DNA of 64,000 bases, taken from contig NZ_BMMU01000003.1 in the NCBI RefSeq assembly GCF_014646095.1, positions 372,001-436,000 of the forward strand, read 5' to 3'. This DNA is from Streptomyces lacrimifluminis (GTDB taxonomy: Bacteria; Actinomycetota; Actinomycetes; Streptomycetales; Streptomycetaceae). Both the position numbers and the translations under genes were made by a program. Of this stretch, positions 42,601 to 54,600 are shown one piece after another; within the stretch, counting starts at the first letter, position 1, and each line of letters opens with the position of its first letter. The notes under the pieces are model-generated. The model had not been told where the DNA came from, made no database searches, and was given only the letters and a program-made list of their open reading frames with translations.

Positions 42601-45600
42601 CAGCAGTTCGGCGAACTCCTCCAACCCGATCGACAGTTCGGTGCCGTTCGGCCACGGCACCTTCACCTGCTCATGGTCTCCGTCGGCCACCAGCACATAC
42701 GGCTCCGGCTGCCCCGGCCGGTGCCAGGGCGACGGCTCCGGGTCTCGCGCGTCCTGTCCGTCAGGCTTCTCGACGTAGGTCTCCGTCACCACGTCCACGA
42801 CCGGCCGGCGCGTCAGGTTGCGGCCCCGTACCCGGCCGTCGGGCCCGACGATACGACTCGCCGGGTCCAGCACCCCGTTCCTCATCAGGTGGTACGCGCC
42901 CAGCGGCGCCAGACTCCCCGCGTGCCCGGCCCGCATCGCGTCCGCCGTCAGCGCGTACAGCTCGCGCAGCGTGGCCTCGTCCACGACGGCGTCGTCGTCC
43001 AGATGCAGGATCCGGCGGGCCGGCGCCTTCGTGTCGACGGAGCCGCTCAGCAGGTGCAGCCGTCGGACGGCCGCGGCGTAGGGCGGCAGCCCGACGTCGA
43101 CCGTCGCCTGTTGCCTCCCGGTCCGCCCCGGGGTACCGCTGTCCCGGCCGCGGCTGTCCACGACGATCCCGAAACCGCCGAGCAGGTCCTCCGCGTCGAG
43201 GCGCTCCAGCGCTTTTCGGAGATGGTCGCGGAAGACGTCCTCGACGGCCCGGGCCCGCTCCCGCCCCGTGCTCCGGGCACTCTCCGCCCTCCGCCACCCC
43301 ACACTGCCGTTGCCGAACCCGGTGATCCGCACCGTGACAGCCTGCTCCGGCGCCTGAATCCCCGCCCGCGAACTCAGATACCCCGCCCACGCCACCTGAC
43401 GGGCCAGCTCCGCCAACCGCTCCTCGCCCGCCTCATCCGGCGTCCTGGCCTCCGGGGCGAAGCGGATCACCGTCGAGGCGGACGGCAGCGGGGCCCTCGT
43501 GGGGTCGGCGTACGGCTCGGACTCGGACCCGTCGGTCTCGTGGTCGCCGTCCGGCGGGACCGAGGCGGCGGGACCGAGGCTGTCCGGCCCTGCGGAGGGC
43601 GCGGCGCCGAAGGGCGGCTCCGATGCCGTCGAGGGCTGCCGCCCGGTGGCGGTGGCGGCGGGGACAGAGGCGGATGACGCCATGGCCAGGCTCATCGCGT
43701 CGAGCGCCTGCCCGGCTTCCTCCCAGGTCTGCGTCAGAAGGACTGTGGCGTCCGCGACATCCGCGGTGTTCGTTCTGTCCGTGTTGTCGACGATGCTGAC
43801 CGGGTCAGGTGTCTCGCGGGAGTACGTGGCCGGGCTCTGTGAGACCGGGCCGGAACCGCGGGTGAACCGGGGCAGCACGTCCGCGGGAAGGGTGGACTGC
43901 CACAAGTCGGCCGGTGGCCGCGCCGGCCGGCCGGGCAGCAGGTGCCGCACCGTGCCGATCACGGTGTTCCCGCCCACCGGGAGGAGCGTCGAGAAACCGT
44001 TGTAGGTCCAGCTCTTCCGGCCCGTCGCCCACGTCACAGCGGCCCGCAAGCCGTCGGCCGGCGTGCCCGAGCCGGTGATGACGACGCCCGTCGCCAGGTC
44101 CTCCCTGCGGAACAGGGGGTCGTGGGACGCCAGTACGGCGATCTCCTCGTCGGGCACGGTCCGCACGACTCCGTCGCCGAAGTTCCCGGCCACATGACCG
44201 GGCCTCGGCGAGCCGGACAGATTCAGGACGAGCGGTGCCGGATCACCGGGCCGGGTGAACGGCCCGGCATAACCGCCGGTGTCCTGGAGGCTGCCGCCAT
44301 GGGACGTGTCGGTATAACCCTGGACGACGCCGGGGTTCAGGTTCAGTGGCCGCAGGTCTCCGACATAGCTCCTGCCCACCGTCCCGGAGCCGTCGGCCCC
44401 GGAGACGAGCGTCCTGGGGCCGTAGGCGCCCAGCGTCTGCAGATGGAACGCGGCCAGTTCGGTGAGGTCGCGGAAGTCACGCCCCGCGGCGGCGGCCTTG
44501 ATGGCCAACAGGGTCAGATCGTCCCAGTCGTCCCGGGTGGGCCGGTGGCCGTCCGGCAGGTGCAGGGCCCGCTTCGCGGCGGAGTCGAGGTCGACACCAC
44601 CGCCCACCCACTCGGCGACCTTGACGACCGCCCAGAACATGTCGGAGCGCTCGTCCTCACCCACCGCCGGGCCGGTGGCAGGCAGACGCAGGATCCCCGC
44701 CGCGTACGCGTTGAGCTCGTCCTGCCCGTAGGCGTCGTGCAACCGTTGCGCCGTCTCGCGAAGATGGCCGAGGCGGGGGTGGTCGGTGAGCCGGGGCACA
44801 CCGTCCGGGTGGGTCACCTCCTCAGCCGCCCAGGCCAGTACGGCCCGGTAGTCCGCCGTGTCCAGCGGGCCGTTGCCGGGGACCGACACCGAATCGTCGT
44901 CGCCGTCCTCGGACCCGTCGGACGTCGCATCGTCATCGGCGTCCTCGGCGTCCTCGGCGGCCAGCCGTTCCTGCTCCGCGCGGGCCGCGCGCTCGAGCAG
45001 GTTCAGATGAAGGGGACCGAAGGAGGCCAGCAGCGGATCGTCCCGCCGCATCCGCTCCAGCGCGCCCATGCCCTCCAGCAGGTTCCTGTAGCCGTTCTCG
45101 TGGCCGACGGCCTGGCCGAAGACCTGCCGCAGCGCGTATATCAGCCGCCGCGTGGTCGCGCGCACCTCCTCGGTGGCCGGGCCGTCCCCGCTGTGCAGGC
45201 CGGCGATACGCGCCGGCTCGTCCAGTTCGTCCCCGAGCGGCTCCGGCTCCAGGTCCACCCAGAACTCGGGCCCGCCGCCCCGGCCGTAGATGTCGGTCAC
45301 GGCGAGAAAGGCGTACCGCGTCTCGTCGCCGCGGGTCAGTCGCTCGATCGCCACACCGCGCTTACGGGCGCGGACCCTCACCCGGAGCCGGTTGGCGTGA
45401 TGCTGACCCAGCGGGCGTACGCCGGGCCGCAGCACGTCCGCGACGAACGGGAGCGGGGAGCCGTCGTTCACGTCGGTGGGCGCGCTGGGCGAAGCGCTCC
45501 AGCAGACGATGTCATCGAGCCAGGCGTCCTCCTTGCTGCGCTCCAGCAGGTCCTGCAGGCTCGGCCGGCGTTTGAGCCACTCGGCATGCTCCTCGCCTGT

Positions 45601-48600
45601 CAGGGCCTCTTCGTCACCGGCCGTCAGGGCGACCGAAGTGGAACCTGGCCAGCCGTGCCCGGCATAGTGGTAGCCCGCGCCGGCGGGGCCTGTCGCGGGG
45701 AGGCGGAACTCGGACCCGAGCTGCAACGTCGCCGGGTTGTACTCCACGTACGTCGTGATCTCACCGAGGTGGCGCAGTCCGTCCTCCCTCGCCGCCAGTT
45801 TGCCCGGCGACACCGAGGTGCGGCCGACCGGCCCGCCCCGGTCGTCGGTGAGGGGATGGCTGGTGATCCGGCGGTCCTGTTCCGACACGGTGTCGACGGG
45901 ACGGAGCGCCGGTCGGGGGCGGCTGAGGATCCAGAACCCGTGGGCGCGCGGGCCATCCGGGCCCTGCGCCTTGGCGAGGGCGATGGTGTGCGCGAAGGAC
46001 GTGTCCGGCGCGGCCACGTCCAGGGCGCCACTGGTCGAGTAGACGTCCCGCCGGAGGCGGTGGGCCGCACGGCGCGGCAGGTCCGCGTAGCCGCCGCCTG
46101 CCCGGTCGACGACCAGCAGACTCGGGACGTCCTGCGGGGTACCGGCCAGGACCGGGTCGAGAGCCATCAGTTCGGCGAAGACCGCGGCGGGCACGGGGTG
46201 GGCACGGCCGACGCGGTCCCGCACCAGAACGTGGTCCTGGTCACCGGAGGCGATGAGGACGTGCGGCCGATGCCTACGGGTCCGGGAGACCCAGGGCGCG
46301 GGGCCCATGGGGCGTGCTCCCCTGCTGCCGTCCGGGTTGAGGTCCTGGACGCCGACCTGGGTCAGGTCCAGCTCCGAGATCTGCTCCTGACTCCAGTTCC
46401 AGCCGTACGCCGCACCGTCCGCAGCGGTGAGGGCGAACCTGTCGTCGAAGACGCCCAGGTTCCTGAGGTGGACAGCCGCCACCGTGTCCAGGCCGGCCGC
46501 CTCTGCGGCAGCCGGGTCGGTCGCCGCGGCGAAGAGCGCGGCGTACGCGTCGGCGTCCACGGCAGAGTCGGGGGACAGGCCCAGTACCCGGCGTGCCACC
46601 GCCGCCAGGTCGAACGCGCCCGGATCCGGCCCCGGGGCCGGATCCGCCGAGCGGAGCGCGTCCAGCCGCTGGGCGGCTCGGTACAGGGTCTGGTGGTCGG
46701 ACGGGGGCAGCGCGTCCACGTCGTGGGCGAGCGCCAGTTGGGCGCGGACGGGGTCGCCGCCGGGGGGAGGCGCCGGAGCCACGTCGGCCGCCGTATCCGT
46801 GGCGGGGGCCTCCGGAGCCGCGTCGGCCGCCCTTTCCCCGACCCGGGCTCCCCCGTAAGGGGCGATCGCACCCCCGTGGGTCATCAACGCGTCGGACTCG
46901 GACTCGGACCCTGTGTCGCCTCCGGCCTGCGTCCGCTCGAAGAATTCGGAAAGGCCGATCCCCGATCCCGCCGCGGCCGACGCACGCTCCAGCAACAGAT
47001 CCAACGCCACCGGATAGGGAACCCGCACCCCCTGCGCGGCGGAGAACTCGTCGACGAGCGTGCTCAGCCGACGCTGTGTCAGCGGCGATCCGTCCCCGTC
47101 CGTGCCACGCATCGCTTCCAGCGCCGCGAATCCGTTCAGCCGGCCCAGATAGGCGTCCTGATCTTCACCGACCCGCGCCCCGTACGTGTTGCGCAGGGCA
47201 CGCACCCACCGCAACGCCCGGTCCGCGAACCGCGAGCTTCCGGTCACCCCCGGCTCTTCCAGTCGGCCCGCCAGTTCCTCGTAGTCCTCGTCCCCCGGCT
47301 CGGGCAGGAACTCCGTCCAGGAGACATCCGGATCGTCGATGTCGTCGGTGACCAGCTGGAACCGCGCCGGGAGCCCTTCCCCGGCGTCCATGAACATCAG
47401 TTCCGCATCGCTGGCCCACACCGTCCGGCCCAGGGAGTTGGAAAGAGTCTGGCCACCGTGTGGTACGTCCAGCGGGTCGCCGAGGGGATCGCTCGCGACC
47501 ACGCACGCGTCCGCGACCACCGGCACCTCCGGCGGCAGGGTCGCCATGCTTCCGCGTCGCCCGAAAAAGCCGCCGATCTGGTCGAACTCGAACTCGGAGG
47601 TGAATCCGTCCGTCATCTCCAGCAGGCCGTGGGCTTCCTCGCCCTCCTCCGGGTCCGCCTGCCGCCCGTGGAAACCCATGATGTAGGCGTCGCCGGACCA
47701 TGGCAGGCGCTGCGGGCCGCTCTCCCGCACGATCTCGACGGCTTCCGTGTCCGGTTGAACCGCGATCTCCACATGGGTGAAATGCGTGGCGTCGGACAGC
47801 TGCCGGTGACGCTCCTCATACAAGCCGCTCGTCAGATTGGGGGGATATGAGGCACGGCCGGTCACCCGCTGCCCGTCGCTGCTGACATAGGTGACCGTGT
47901 GCACGGCGGTGTCCGGGAACAAGATGCCGTCCCGCGACCTCAGCACGCCTTCCGGCGCGTCCTGACGGTAGCCGGGATCGCTGGGTATCCAAGCCCCCAC
48001 CCGGGAAAGTTCCTCCTGGAAATCGACCAGGGTCGGATGGACGTTCCCCCTTTCGTCCGGTTCCAGGCTCACTTCGCCGTCGGTGGACCAGACCCGCACA
48101 CCCAGCACGTCGGCGACGGTCCGCGGCCCGTCCAGACCCTGTGCCCCCGCACCCGTGACCAGCAACAGCACCGGAGCCGACGCGGGCCGGCCCGGGGCGT
48201 GCCGGAGCAGTTGGCCGATCTCCTCCCAGTCCTCCACGCGCAGGCGGGTGCCGTCCGGCAGACGGGCCATCAGATGGTCCGTGCCGCCGTCGACCACCAG
48301 CGCATAGGGAGTGTCCCCCCGCCACGGCGCGTCGGTTTCGGCCAGCGTCCCACCGTTCGGCGACGCCACCCGGACCCGGTCCAGGTTCAGCCTGCGCGGG
48401 ACACCGGTCCAGTTCAGGCCCTCGGCCGAGCCATCGTCGACGCCCGACTGCGCCGCCGGACCCAGGGCACCTCGACGGTCGAGATCGAACGCGCCGAGCG
48501 CCGCCAGGCTTTCCGCCCTGCCGGCCCTCCTCGCCCTGTCCACCACGCTGAGCAGTTCGGCCGCCTGTGCTCGTTCCACCGGGCCTGAGCCGCCCAGATG

Positions 48601-51600
48601 AAGCACGTGCCGGGCCAGCCGGTCCAGAGCCACACCGCCGTCGGCGGCGAGGTCGGCGCCGCCCAGGTTCTCCAGGACACCCACGGCTTCGACCAGCCCC
48701 GTGAACCGCGGATGCGCCTCCACGCCGGCACCGAACACGAGAAGTACGACGTCCGCCCATCGCGCCGTGTCACCGGCCGCCGTCCGCGCACCGCCGGGAG
48801 GCATCGGTGTGGAGGACGGGGCGCCGCCCGCTCCCCGGGGTCGCAGTCCGAGGCCGGCCCGGAGCCGGCCGGCGACGTCCACGGCCGTGGGGGCGTCCAG
48901 GCCCTGTACGGCGAGATGCTCGGCGACCTCGCGCACCGCGTCCCGGAACCCACTCCCGGCATGGCGTGAGTCCGCGACCACGGGGTGCAGTTCCAGCGGC
49001 AGGACGAGGGCCATGGCGTGCCGCCACACCTCCGGCAGATCCGTCGTCGACGGGACGCCGGACGCCCGGGACGAGGCCTCCTCGAAGTCCTCGTACGCCG
49101 TCCGCCAGGTGCGGCGGGCGGCCCGTGCCGCGACGGCGTCCAGCGCCTCGGGCCAGGGGCCGGGCCGGGTCATCAACAGCCGTACCTGGTCCAGTGGTTC
49201 GAGCCGGCTGTCACGTACGGCGATCTCGCCGGTCAGGGCGGCCTCCACAGCCGGTCCCTCGCGCAGCGTGATACCCGCCGCGCTCAGCTCGACCAGGGTG
49301 ACCGTGTCGTCGGGGCGGAGCAGCGGCGGGTCGTCCGACAGGTCCTCGGCCGTGACCAGATCTGCGGCCAGCCGCCGTTGGGCGGGGGTGTGGCTGATAC
49401 GCGGGACCAGTGCCGCGACGGCCGCGTCCGCGGCGGCGTCCGCGCCGAGGCTCCGCAGCCTCGCCACCGCTTCGTCGAGCCGCCGCAACGCCCGGGCTCC
49501 CGCTTCCCGGGCACCTCGGAGCGTCATGCGGTCGTCGTTGCCGCCCACACCTGACTCCAGGCGCCCCTCGACGAGTGACACCGTCCGGTGGGCCCCGTGG
49601 TAGGCGGTGAGGGCGTTCGAGTGGTCCTCGACGGCCTCCGCGATCTCGGCTTCGCGCTCGGCCTCCGCCGAGTATCTGCCCTTGCCCTTGCCGCCGACGC
49701 CGTCGCCCGTCCTGGGGGCGGCCATGTCGTCCTCGGTCACGTCGACCGGCTCGGCGTCGCTGCCGTCGTAGTGGTTGTTGCCCGAGTAGTAGACCTCGAT
49801 GCGCCGGGCCGCCGACTCCGGTCCCAGGAGGGGAAGCGGATCGGGGTCCCGCATGACGCGCGGTACGAAGACATCCACCCTGAGGCCGAAGGCGTGCGCC
49901 AGCAGCGGTACGAGGATCTCGCCCTCCGGCGTGTTCCAGCGGTCGGCCCAGTTCTCGACGGTCTCCCGCAGTACGGCGTACTCCTCGGGCTGGAGCGGGG
50001 CGTCGCTGCCGACGTAGGCGTCCTTGAGGAGCGTCAGCAGTTCGGCCTCCCCGAGCGAGTTCACCGGGGGCAACAGACCGTTCGTCTTCAGGTAGGTGAA
50101 GAGATCCCGGCCCTCGGCGGTCCGCGCGATCGTCCGGACGTCCTCCGCCGTGGTACCGGGTTCGGGGTGCGCGAGGCGGGCCGCGAGGTAGTGAGTACGC
50201 ACAGCGGCTTCGCCGAGTGCCTCCAGGGTGACGCTGTCGACCCCGTGGTGGGCGAGCTGGGCGAGCAGCCGGCCGCTGCCCATGCCGCCGAACCGGCTCG
50301 CCGCCCGGCGCTCCTGATGTCCCCGGAACTGCCTGCGGGTGAGGCTGTCGAGCCCGTCGCCGGACTGCTCCGCGCGCGCGAGGTACTCCAGTACGTGGGA
50401 GCGCATGGCACGGGTGACGACGGGCGCCAGGTCGCTGTCGTGGGACTTTCGCGTACGGCGACGCAGGTCCGCGTGGACCGTCCTCGGGTCCCCGAGCCAG
50501 GCGTGGGCGGCGGGGTGGTCGGCCGCCAGGGCGGGGAGGCTGTCGCGGATGTGCCCGGGGGCGCTCGCGATGAACGAGGAGAGGACGCACTCGCCGTCGA
50601 GCGGCGCCTCCACCAGCCGCCCCCGCGGGGTACGCGGTTCGGGGGCGACGGTGGGCGCACTGAGGCCTGCGCCCGAGCCCGTGCCTGCCCCTGTGCCCGT
50701 GTCGGCTCCGGAGAGGTTCCCGGGCGAATCGGCGGGACCCCGACCGGTGTCGTCGACGCCCTTGCCCGACACGTCGACGCCCTTTGCCGGGGCGTCCGGG
50801 TCCGCCGGAGGAACCGGCACGTCCGCATCGGCCGGGTCGGCCAGGCCGGCCGTATCAGCCGGATCGACCAGGTCCGCCGGATCGACCGGGCCCGCCGGAT
50901 CAGCCGGATCAGCCGGATCAGCCGGGTCCAGCGGATCAGCCGGGTCCGCGGAGTCAACCGGGTCCGCCGGAAGAACAGGAGCGTCCGGGCCCGCCGAACC
51001 GGCCAGGTCGGCCGTATCAGCCGGATCGACCGGGTCCGCCGGGAGTGCCAGCTGGTATCGACCGTCGGACAGGCTGAGCACCACATGCGGGGGCGGCGGG
51101 CCCGCTGTGACGTCCAACCGCGACGCGAGGATCCCGGTGTTGCCTTCGGCATCGGGTGCCGGGCCGAAGGCCTGGAAGGTCCCGCCCTCGCCGACCACCG
51201 TCAGGCGGATGCCGAACGCCCTGGCGGCGAGTGCCGCCCACAGGTCGGCCGACGAGTTGTTCCACCCGGCCTCCTCGCCCGCCCCACCGAGGCGCGTGAG
51301 CTGCGCGACCGCCAGGAGTCTCCGTACGCCCTCGGTCAGTTCCACGGCCGGGGAGATCGTCCCCAGCGCGTCGAACTCCTTGGCCGCCGGGGTGCCCTTC
51401 CCGAGGTCGAGGCCCGCGTCGGCGAGTTCGGAGCGCTCGAAGGTGTCCGCCTCGTCCACCGTGACGAAGGGGGCCAGTCCGCTCTCGCTCGGGTCGGTCA
51501 GCCGTGCCGCCAGCGCCCCGCGCATCCGCACGGCCAGCAGGTGGCGCCGTACCGCCTCCTCGCGTGACTCCCCGGCCACGTCGATGCCCTGCTCCGCGAG

Positions 51601-54600
51601 CAGCGCCTGCTCCAACTCCTCGGGCAGGTCGATGTTCTGCCCCGTGAGCAGATCGCCCCGGCCGGCCTCCAGCAGGCCCTTGGCCAGCGCGTAGAAGAAC
51701 GAGTTCCCGTCCGTGGGCATGCTGTGCAGGGTGTACCCCTGTGGGGCGGCACCCGGGTCGAGGGCCGGCGCGACGAGGCGGGCCCTCGCGCCCTTGCCCG
51801 TCCGCGTATAGCGGGGCGGGTCCGCCTTCGCGGGGGTCGGCGCGGGCTCCGGCACGTGCGTCACCGGCGGGGGCTCGGTACGGCCCGCGAGCGTCAGCCT
51901 GCCCTCGTCGGTGGCGTTCAGCCGGTGCCAGCGGGTGAGCTGGTCGGCGTCTGTCCGTACCCGGTGGTACTCCTGCGCGGCCCGCTCCGCCGTGCCCCTG
52001 AGCCGGTCCAGCTCGTCGCTTCGGCCCGCCAGGGCGTCGTGCGCGGCGTCCCGGGCGTCGAGGGCGTCGTCGAGCCGCCGCTGGGCGGCGTCGGCGGACA
52101 GTTGCAGTCTGCCGCGCAGGTCGGCGGCCTCGGCCTGAAGGGTGCGGGTGTCCTCGAGCCGCTCACGGGCCGCCATACGCAGGGTCACCGCGGCCCGCAC
52201 CACCTCGGCCAGGCGGGCCCGGGCGGCGTCCTGTTCGTCCCGCAGGAGTTGCGCCCAGCCGTCGTGCGCGGGTTCGGCGTCGCCCGTGTCGAGAGCGTCG
52301 AGGACGGCCCGCGCGGTGGCCACGGTGTTCCGCGCGAAGTCCTGGTCCCGGGTGGAGTCGTCCTGCGCCCCTCGCACGGCCCTGTCCGCGGTGTCGACGG
52401 CGTCGACGGCGGGGCCGAGCGCGAGTGCGGCGTCCCGGACGGCCTCGGTCTCCGTGACCACGGCGCGCTGCGCGGCACGGAGCGCATCGTGCAACTGGAA
52501 GGCCGTACGCCGCTTCTTCCAGTAGGCCCGGTCCGCCTCGACCCATGCCTTGCTCGCGCTCGCGACCGCGTCCCACGCCTTGCCGACGACCTCCGGGAAG
52601 TTCGCGTCGGTGATCAGCATCAGCTCGCGGGCGATGTCCTCCCGGATCCAGGCGATGACGTACGCCTCGGACTCCATCGCCTGCGGGCCCGACCTGGCCC
52701 TGCTGCCGAAGACCCCGCCCCGGATCCTGTTCGCCGCCCTGGAGTCCGCGATGCTCCGGTGAACGTCGCCGGTGCTGAGCCAGGTGGCGGGAACCGCGAA
52801 CAGGAACGTCCTCCCGGTCTTCGGCTTGACGTTGCGCGACGTCAGGTGGTCGTCGCCCACCGGCATCCCGTCACCGTCCAGGTCGTTGGGGCCGGGGACG
52901 AAGAGGCCCACCTGGTTGAGGCCGGCGCTGTTGGGCGAGTCGTACAGGAACCCGCCGCCGAGGTTTCCGGCCTGGGTGTGCTCACCCGCCGACGACGTGG
53001 CCGCGTTCTCCCCGTACCGCCTGAGCACCTCCAGCTTCTTGCCGTCGGCGACCGTCAGCAGCAGTGCGCGGCTGAAGTCGGGCGTGGAGCGCAGGGTGAG
53101 CTCTCCGGTGTCGCTGCCGAGGAAGTCCTTCTCGGCCAGCCCTGCCATCTGGTAGCCCCCGGGCTCCGTGGTGCGGGGGTAGAAGGACGTCACCGCCATG
53201 TTGCTGGTGCCGTCCTCCAGCGCCTGCGCGGAGCCGGTGCCGAGCCGGGTGAGGCCGGTCGTCCTGGTCTTGCGCAGAAGCCTGGTCAGGGCGGCGGCGT
53301 CGGGGCCGCCCTCGGCCTCCAGGGCCTGCAGGGAGAAGCCCGCGTCGTACGCCCTGGTGAGGAGGAGTTCGTTCGCGGCGCGGATGTTCTCCAGGCCGAT
53401 GATCCCCCGGGGGTGGATGCCGTTCTCGGGGAAGACGAACGGCCGCTCGACGCCGTCGCCGTACCGGACCGTCAGTTCCTGCCCCTCCGTCAAAAGCGGA
53501 ACCGGAACCGGCCGGGGCGTCCCGGCCGGCGAGGTCCGCGGGTCCGGCGCGGGCAGGAGCGGGCCGCCGGCCGACGGCCCGGAACCGGACGGCACCGGCT
53601 CCATCAGGCTGAGCGGCACGTTCTCGCGCAGCTTCCCGACGTCGCCCTCCTCGACGATCTGCCGCCCGCCCCGGAAGTGGTCGAGAGCCGAGATTGTCTG
53701 CTCCGGCACCTCCCGGTCGGCCGCGTTGCCCGTGTTGGGGGTGTCGTCCGCCTCCAGGATGATCCGCATGCGGTAGGGGGTGTCGATCTCCGCGTGCGGT
53801 TCGGTGGAGGCCGCCCGGTAGATCGTGACGGTGGTGGTCGAGTGACTGGACGCGACCACCTGCCGGTGGGCACCGCCTTCGCCGTACGTGGGCCCGGCGC
53901 CCGCGACGAGCGAGTTGCCGGTGTACACCAGCTGACTGGTGACGACCCCCATCTCGGCCCCGGCCGAGAACTCCGAGTTCTTCTGCTCGGTCTCGATGGC
54001 CCGCCGGTTCTCCTCCAGCTCCACGCTGTGGTCGAGCCCCTGGAACTCGGGAGTCCCGGGGATCAGTTCGACCCGGGCCCGGACCCACCGGCTGCCGATC
54101 CGCACACCGTCCCAGCCCCAGCGTCCGACGGTGACCATGCTCGACGGGCCGGTGGTCGTCATCTCCCCCCGCAGGGCCCGCGTGGCGCGGCCCGTCACCA
54201 ACTGTCTGATCTTCTCCCGGCTCGCGTCGTCGAGACCCAGCTTGCGGACCTGCTCCTCGAACCCGAGCAGCACGTCGGTCGGGTCCAGCGCGTTCACCGC
54301 GTACGTGCCGAAGGCGGCGCCGCGCAGCCACGGCTGCGGCGACCAGACCTGCTGGGTGTAGAGCGGGATGTCGCCCAGTCCGTCGTCGAGCAGCCCCATC
54401 CGGTGCGCGCTCTTCTCCGGCAAATGCCCCAACAGGCCGCCGGGGACGGTGAGTTCCGTACCGGCCGCACCGGCGAGCAGCCGCGGTACGAGTGAACTGG
54501 CCGCCGCGGCCGTCCCGGATCGGTCCATCCCCAGCCGGCTGGTCCGCATCGCGAACCAGTGGTCCACGTCACCGGCCACCAGTACCTGGTGGGTGAACCC

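Noticed and set aside
43942..47850. A 1,302-codon plus-strand frame opposite the giant gene, and a longer one at 56854-61137
   Set aside because: They are mirror frames of GC-rich coding DNA: composition is Arg/Gly/Pro/Val-rich with no domain, and the minus strand encodes clear repeated modules.
50780..51045. CRISPR-like or other spaced repeat array
   Set aside because: The repeats are contiguous coding repeats without spacers.
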